From Lewinellaceae bacterium (GTDB taxonomy: Bacteria; Bacteroidota; Bacteroidia; Chitinophagales; Saprospiraceae), in assembly GCA_020636045.1 (NCBI GenBank), contig JACJYP010000001.1, positions 413,501 through 477,500 on the forward strand: 64,000 nt of DNA. Direction: 5' to 3'. The position numbers and the translations under genes are program-made. How positions within the stretch are numbered: the stretch's first letter is position 1; each line of letters begins with the position of its first letter. Below the pieces are notes generated by a model. That model was not told the DNA's origin and ran no database searches. It was given only the letters and a program-made list of their open reading frames with translations. Of the stretch, positions 63,975 to 64,000 are shown in pieces.

Positions 63975-64000
63975 CGCCCGCTTTTGACGAAAGGAGTGTT

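Overview
This window is a chromosomal segment of a fairly G+C-rich Bacteroidota bacterium, most likely from the Saprospiria/Lewinella-Haliscomenobacter part of the phylum (lineage is inference from gene content). The signs are: promoters with the Bacteroidota -7 element TAnnTTTG, some with a TTTG -33 element; C-terminal type IX secretion (T9SS) sorting domains on secreted proteins; outer-membrane barrels with an N-terminal carboxypeptidase-regulatory-like domain; a DUF6913-dapA pair; and a MutL with a DQQA-type C-terminal motif. No phage, plasmid or CRISPR signature is visible, and the only intact mobile element is one IS110-family insertion sequence.

Layout. 1-1.65 kb: a PEP/pyruvate-binding protein, cut by the window edge, translationally coupled to a UbiA-type prenyltransferase. 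1.9-10.7 kb: an L-arabinose operon, araB-araD-sodium/solute symporter-araA, then galM (a lipoprotein aldose epimerase) separated from araA by the IS110 element. A 160-bp inverted repeat fills the araD-symporter gap, and a single arm of it sits at the symporter-araA junction. 10.8-19.2 kb: housekeeping genes: tRNA-Asp with promoter and terminator, accA, DUF6913, dapA, a YedK/HMCES-type DNA-protein crosslink protein, a membrane protein, an OmpA-like protein, a small secreted protein made of 11-residue repeats, and thrS. 19.3-23.7 kb: a BASS-family transporter, a PQQ-type sugar dehydrogenase lipoprotein, an alpha/beta hydrolase and a VanX-like dipeptidase.

23.7-34.1 kb is the most system-like region: an eight-gene minus-strand exopolysaccharide operon. 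It starts with a stand-alone receiver protein, followed by an initiating sugar-phosphate transferase that carries a degenerate (pseudo)receiver domain, two family-2 glycosyltransferases, an acyltransferase-3 membrane protein, an SGNH hydrolase, a secreted protein of unknown function and an MBOAT O-acyltransferase. A divergent processive glycosyltransferase lies across a 690-bp regulatory gap. The set predicts an acylated surface polysaccharide whose initiating enzyme may be controlled by phospho-signalling.

34.3-41.4 kb: an outer-membrane barrel, dps, a 12-unit 21-bp tandem repeat, hemA, mutL and a 42-residue membrane micropeptide. 41.4-48.4 kb: two T9SS cargo proteins with a lipoprotein between them, then a 7TMR-DISM histidine kinase facing a LuxR-type response regulator tail to tail. 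48.6-58.4 kb: a large outer-membrane barrel behind three helically phased TTAACCT boxes, an ABC permease fused to an M1 aminopeptidase with its ATPase, and a T9SS-sorted sugar dehydrogenase. 58.6-64 kb: a secreted MORN-repeat caspase-like protease, a polysaccharide flippase, a NifU/Nfu Fe-S protein, a small hypothetical protein, comF, and a strong rightward promoter whose gene lies beyond the window.
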